Shown: positions 1-4,050 of the stretch, piece by piece
Layout of the letters: each line of letters begins with the position of its first letter
Numbering within the stretch: position 1 is the stretch's first letter
Source: Baffinella frigidus
Lineage: Eukaryota > Cryptophyceae > Cryptomonadales > Baffinellaceae
NCBI GenBank assembly: GCA_026770585.1
Contig: MU646635.1
Location: forward strand, 282,238-292,455
Direction: 5' to 3'
DNA: 10,218 nt
Notes under the pieces: generated by a model
Told to the model about the DNA's origin: nothing
The model's input: the letters and a program-made list of their open reading frames with translations, nothing else
Databases searched by the model: none
Program-made: the position numbers and the translations under genes

Positions 1-21
1 GGGGGGGGGGGGGGGGGGGGG
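1..21. repeat. Homopolymer of 21 G at window edge
   Basis: The window starts with an uninterrupted G run that cuts into gene 1 exon 10. It may be a real tract or an assembly or sequencing artefact. Confidence 0.6.
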
Positions 22-53
22 AGGTTGATGTGCATGATCTTGAAGCATTCCTC
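21..53 (-). CDS. Gene 1 exon 10 (partial, ends in G run)
   Basis: The acceptor GTGCTGCAG|G, behind a telomere-like run, opens EECFKIMHINL in phase 0. The frame then enters a homopolymer (21 G on plus, 21 C in sense) at the window edge, so no donor or stop is visible. Either the exon continues beyond the window or the homopolymer replaces real sequence. Confidence 0.42.
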
Positions 54-3000
54 CTGCAGCACGGGGTTTAGAGTTTAGAGTTGAGTGTTTAGGGATTAAG
101 GATCAGCGAGTAGGGATTAGGGATTAGGGGTTCGGGTCGAGCGTCACCGCGGTCAGTACCTGGGGGTTGCGGTTTACGGGTTTACGGGTTTACGGGTTTA
201 GGGTTTAGGGTTTAGGGTTTAGGGTTTAGGGTTTAGGGTTTAGGGTATAGGGCTCGGGATGCTCGTCTATGGGTTGGGAGTTGGGAATTATGGTCGAGAC
301 TGTCCTTGACCGAGAGGGTCAAGCCACGACAGAGGGCTCGAGGGAAACCGACGTCTTATCCACGCCAGATCTGGTGTCGTTGACTTAAGAATTTAGGGGA
401 TTTCTCCTGAAAGATGTCAAAAGTGGATGTTTCGAGCCCTCTGGCGTGGAGGGGAGAACCTCGTCATCTTCTGTCGCGAGGAGCGAGATCTGGTTGGCGG
501 TGATGTCCATCTTCTGTTTAGGGTTTAGGGTTTGGGGTTTAGGGTTTAGGGTTTAGGGTTTAGGGTTCAGGGTTCAGGGTTTAGGGTTAGCCTCTAAACC
601 CTAAAGGCACTCCGGAAAGGCGTGAGGTGGGCCCGCGTCGGGATAGGTGTGATCAGTTCAATAAAGGGATTTCTCTTAATTGAAGCCTGCAGAGGAGGCA
701 GCACGCTCCGCCTATGTTGGGAGCTCGAAGAACCTAAAGGACCTAAAGGATCGGCAGAGAACACAGTTCCAGTGTCCGCCTACGTTGGGAGCTGGAAGAA
801 TCTAAAGGACCTAAAGGACCTAATGCACGGTCAGATAGGCTGGGGGCACGTCCGTGGAAGCGAGTGCAGGGAGGGGTAGTGGTCCGGTAGGGGCAAGGGG
901 GTTAGGAGGTTGGGGAAGGGGAGGGGTTAGGTAGGGGTAAGGGGGTTAGGGGGTTGGGGAATGGGAGAGGTCAGGGAAGGGGTTAGGTATGGGTACGGGG
1001 GTTAGGAGGTTTGGGAAGGGGAGAGGTTAGGTAGGGGCAAGGGGGTTAGGGGGTTAGGGAAAGGGAGGGGTTAGGTAGGGGTAAGGGGGTTAGGGGGATA
1101 GGGAAGAGGTTAGGGGGATAGGGAAGAGGTTAGGGAAGGGGTTAGAAGGGGAGGGGTTAGATATGGGAACGGGGGAACGGGGGTTAGTGGGTTTGGGAAT
1201 GGGTTTGGAAAGGGGAGGGGTTGGGTAGGGGTAAGGGAGGGACGGCACCTCCTGGACCGAAAGCTCTGCCTCCCCGATGACTGTTGTAGGGTTCAGGGGT
1301 TAGGGTTTAGGGTTTAGGGGGTTGGGATTTAGGGGTTAGGGTCCCTAAACTGCGCGACCGAACCCCATCAGTCAGAGGACAACGTGCACAGGGGCACTCA
1401 CGATCGCCATAGGGCCTTAGGCACGGTCCTACTGTAGGGTCCTAGGGGGGGGTAGTTTCTTATGAGCGAGGTACCCCTGTAGAGTGCACACGACCTCTCT
1501 GGTCGTCCCTGCACAACCAGAGCCTCCGCGGGGGTGCCTACATGGCGGCCGTGTTGGCATTAATAAAGGTCATGGTACAAGGCATGCAGAATGTGTGAGT
1601 GCAAGGCATGCAGAATGGCATGCAGAATGTGTGAGTACAAGCCAGAATGTGTGAGTACAAGGTACAAGGCATCCATAATGTGTGGATGCAAGGCATCCAA
1701 ACTGGTATGCATAATGTGTGAGTACACGGCATCCAGAATGCCCGTGGTGAGGGGTAGGATTGGGGGGCGACCTTGTCTCGGGAGAGCATTGCTCGTGAGA
1801 GGTGGGAGGGACAAGGGGGGGGTGATTCTGCGAGAGCGACAACGGGAGGGACCGAATATGCGAGAGGGTCAAGAGGGGAACCGATCTTGACGACCCGAGA
1901 GGAGGGGTAGGAGGGGAACGATGTTGCGGACCCGAAGCGTCTCGGGAGAGCATTGCGCGCGAGACGTGGGAGGGGCAAGGGGGGGGGCATTGCGCGTGCG
2001 AGGCGGGGGGGACAAGGGGAGGACCGATTGTGTCGACCCGGAGCGTCCAGGAAGAGCATTGCGCGTGAGAGGTGGGAGGAACAAGGGGGGCATTGCGCGT
2101 GAGAGGCGGGAGGGACTCAGGGTTTAGGGTTTAGGGTTTAGGAGGGGACCGATGTTGTCGACGCGGAGGGTCTCGAAGACGGGCGTGGCTTGTTCGTGCC
2201 AACGGATGCGAAACCCGCTCTAGTGAGGCTCATATCCCTTAAGTTGCGAGTAGGTTTATACGCCCTACCGTAGGGCCCTAGGACCTGCCTAGGACCTCTT
2301 GGCGGTCAATGTTGACGCCCTCGCCACTCAAGGGATACGAGGCTCATATACGAGGTGTGTATCCCTCAAGTGCCCATAGGGTGAATATTCACCCTAACTC
2401 GCCCTGGGCAGGTCCTAGGGCCGTACCGTAGGGCGTATGCGCCTACAGGGCATTTAAGATATGAGGGTTAGGAGAGGACCGATCTTGTCGACGCGGAGTG
2501 TCTCGGGAGTGCTTTGTGCGTGAGAGGTGGGAGGGACAAGGGGGGCAGTGCGCGTGAGAGACGGGAGACACTCAGGGTTTAGGGTTCAGGGTTTAGGAGG
2601 GGACCGATCTTGTCGACGCGGAGGGTCTCGAAGACGGGCGTGGCTTGTTCGTGCAGGAACCACGCCAGGAAGGAGTTTGTGCATGGCGCGTGAGGCATGG
2701 CGCGTGAGCGGCGAGGTGTGTATCCCTCAAGTGCCCATAGGGTGAATATTCACCCTAACTCGCCCTGGGCAGGTCTCAGGGCCGTACCGTAGGGCGTATG
2801 CGCCTACTGGGCATGTAAGGGATATGAGGGTTAGGAGAGGACCGATCTTGTCGACGCGGAGAGTTTCGAAGACGGGCGTGGCTTGTTCGTGCAGGAACCA
2901 CGCCAGGAACCCGCGCCGCTGCTCCTTAATCCTGGATGGGTGTGGGGTTCAGAGGTTAGGGGTTAGGGTTGAGGGGTTACCCCCACAAGCTTGTGGGGAG

Positions 3001-3956
3001 GTGATCGGAGAGCTTGACGTGCACGCGGGGCGCGAACGAGCCTGAGGTGTTAGACACATGTGTTAGCGTGTTCGACACACGTGTTAGTGTGTTCGACACA
3101 CATGCGTGTGTAATACACACACGTATGACCGTGATGGACACGCGGTGTTAGCGTGTTGGACACATGCGTTAGTGTGTTAGACACAGGTGGGGGTGTGGCT
3201 TGTTCGTGGAGGAACCGAGGAAGCCCCACCGCTGCTCCTTGCTCCTGCAACGCGGGGTTTGGGGGTTGGAGTTTGAGGTTTGGGGTTTGGGGTTTGAGGT
3301 TTGTGGTGTGGGGCATGTACAGGGGTACCTCGATCGTAAGAAAACACCCCCCCCTAGGACCCTACAGTAGGCCTAAGCCTAGGGCCCTATGGAGGTCCTG
3401 GGGGGGGGGCGTTGTCTTATGAGCGAGGTACCCCTGCAGGGGGGGTGGGAGACAGCCCCCACGTCTACGTATAGCATAAGCGCGAAAAGATGAGTTTGGG
3501 GTTTAGGGTTTAGGGTTTAGGGTTTAGGGTTTAGGAGGGGAGAGACTTAACTTTGTCCGAGGCGTGGTGTTCGACGCGCGCATCGAACTTGGAGGAGAGC
3601 ACCTAATCTAGATCCTAGGATATTCAATTTAGGAAATTCGGGAATCTAAGAGGTGCAGGGCATCAAATGGCTCAGAAGTATAGCGGCTAGGACAGGGGAG
3701 AGAAGCGCGAGACTTAACTTCGTCCGAGGCGTGGTGTTCGACGAGAGAGGGAAACTTGGAGGAGAGCGCCTCGGCGTCGAAGCTCGATGCCCTGAACCCC
3801 CTAGATTCCCTGAAACTAATCTTGTCGCGCGTGTGCTACACCGAGATTCAGGGCATCTAGGGCATGGGGGGAGAGAGGGGAGAGAGGGGAGAAAGGGGAG
3901 AGACTTGTCCTCGTCGGAGGCGTGGTGCTCGAAACGCGTTCTTAGGGTTTAAGGTA

Positions 3957-4050
<94 letters not shown>

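Noticed and set aside
1538-2127. Repetitive open readings on both strands
   Set aside because: They come from the 28-bp minisatellite and the exon-6-derived array, with no unique sequence or splice structure.
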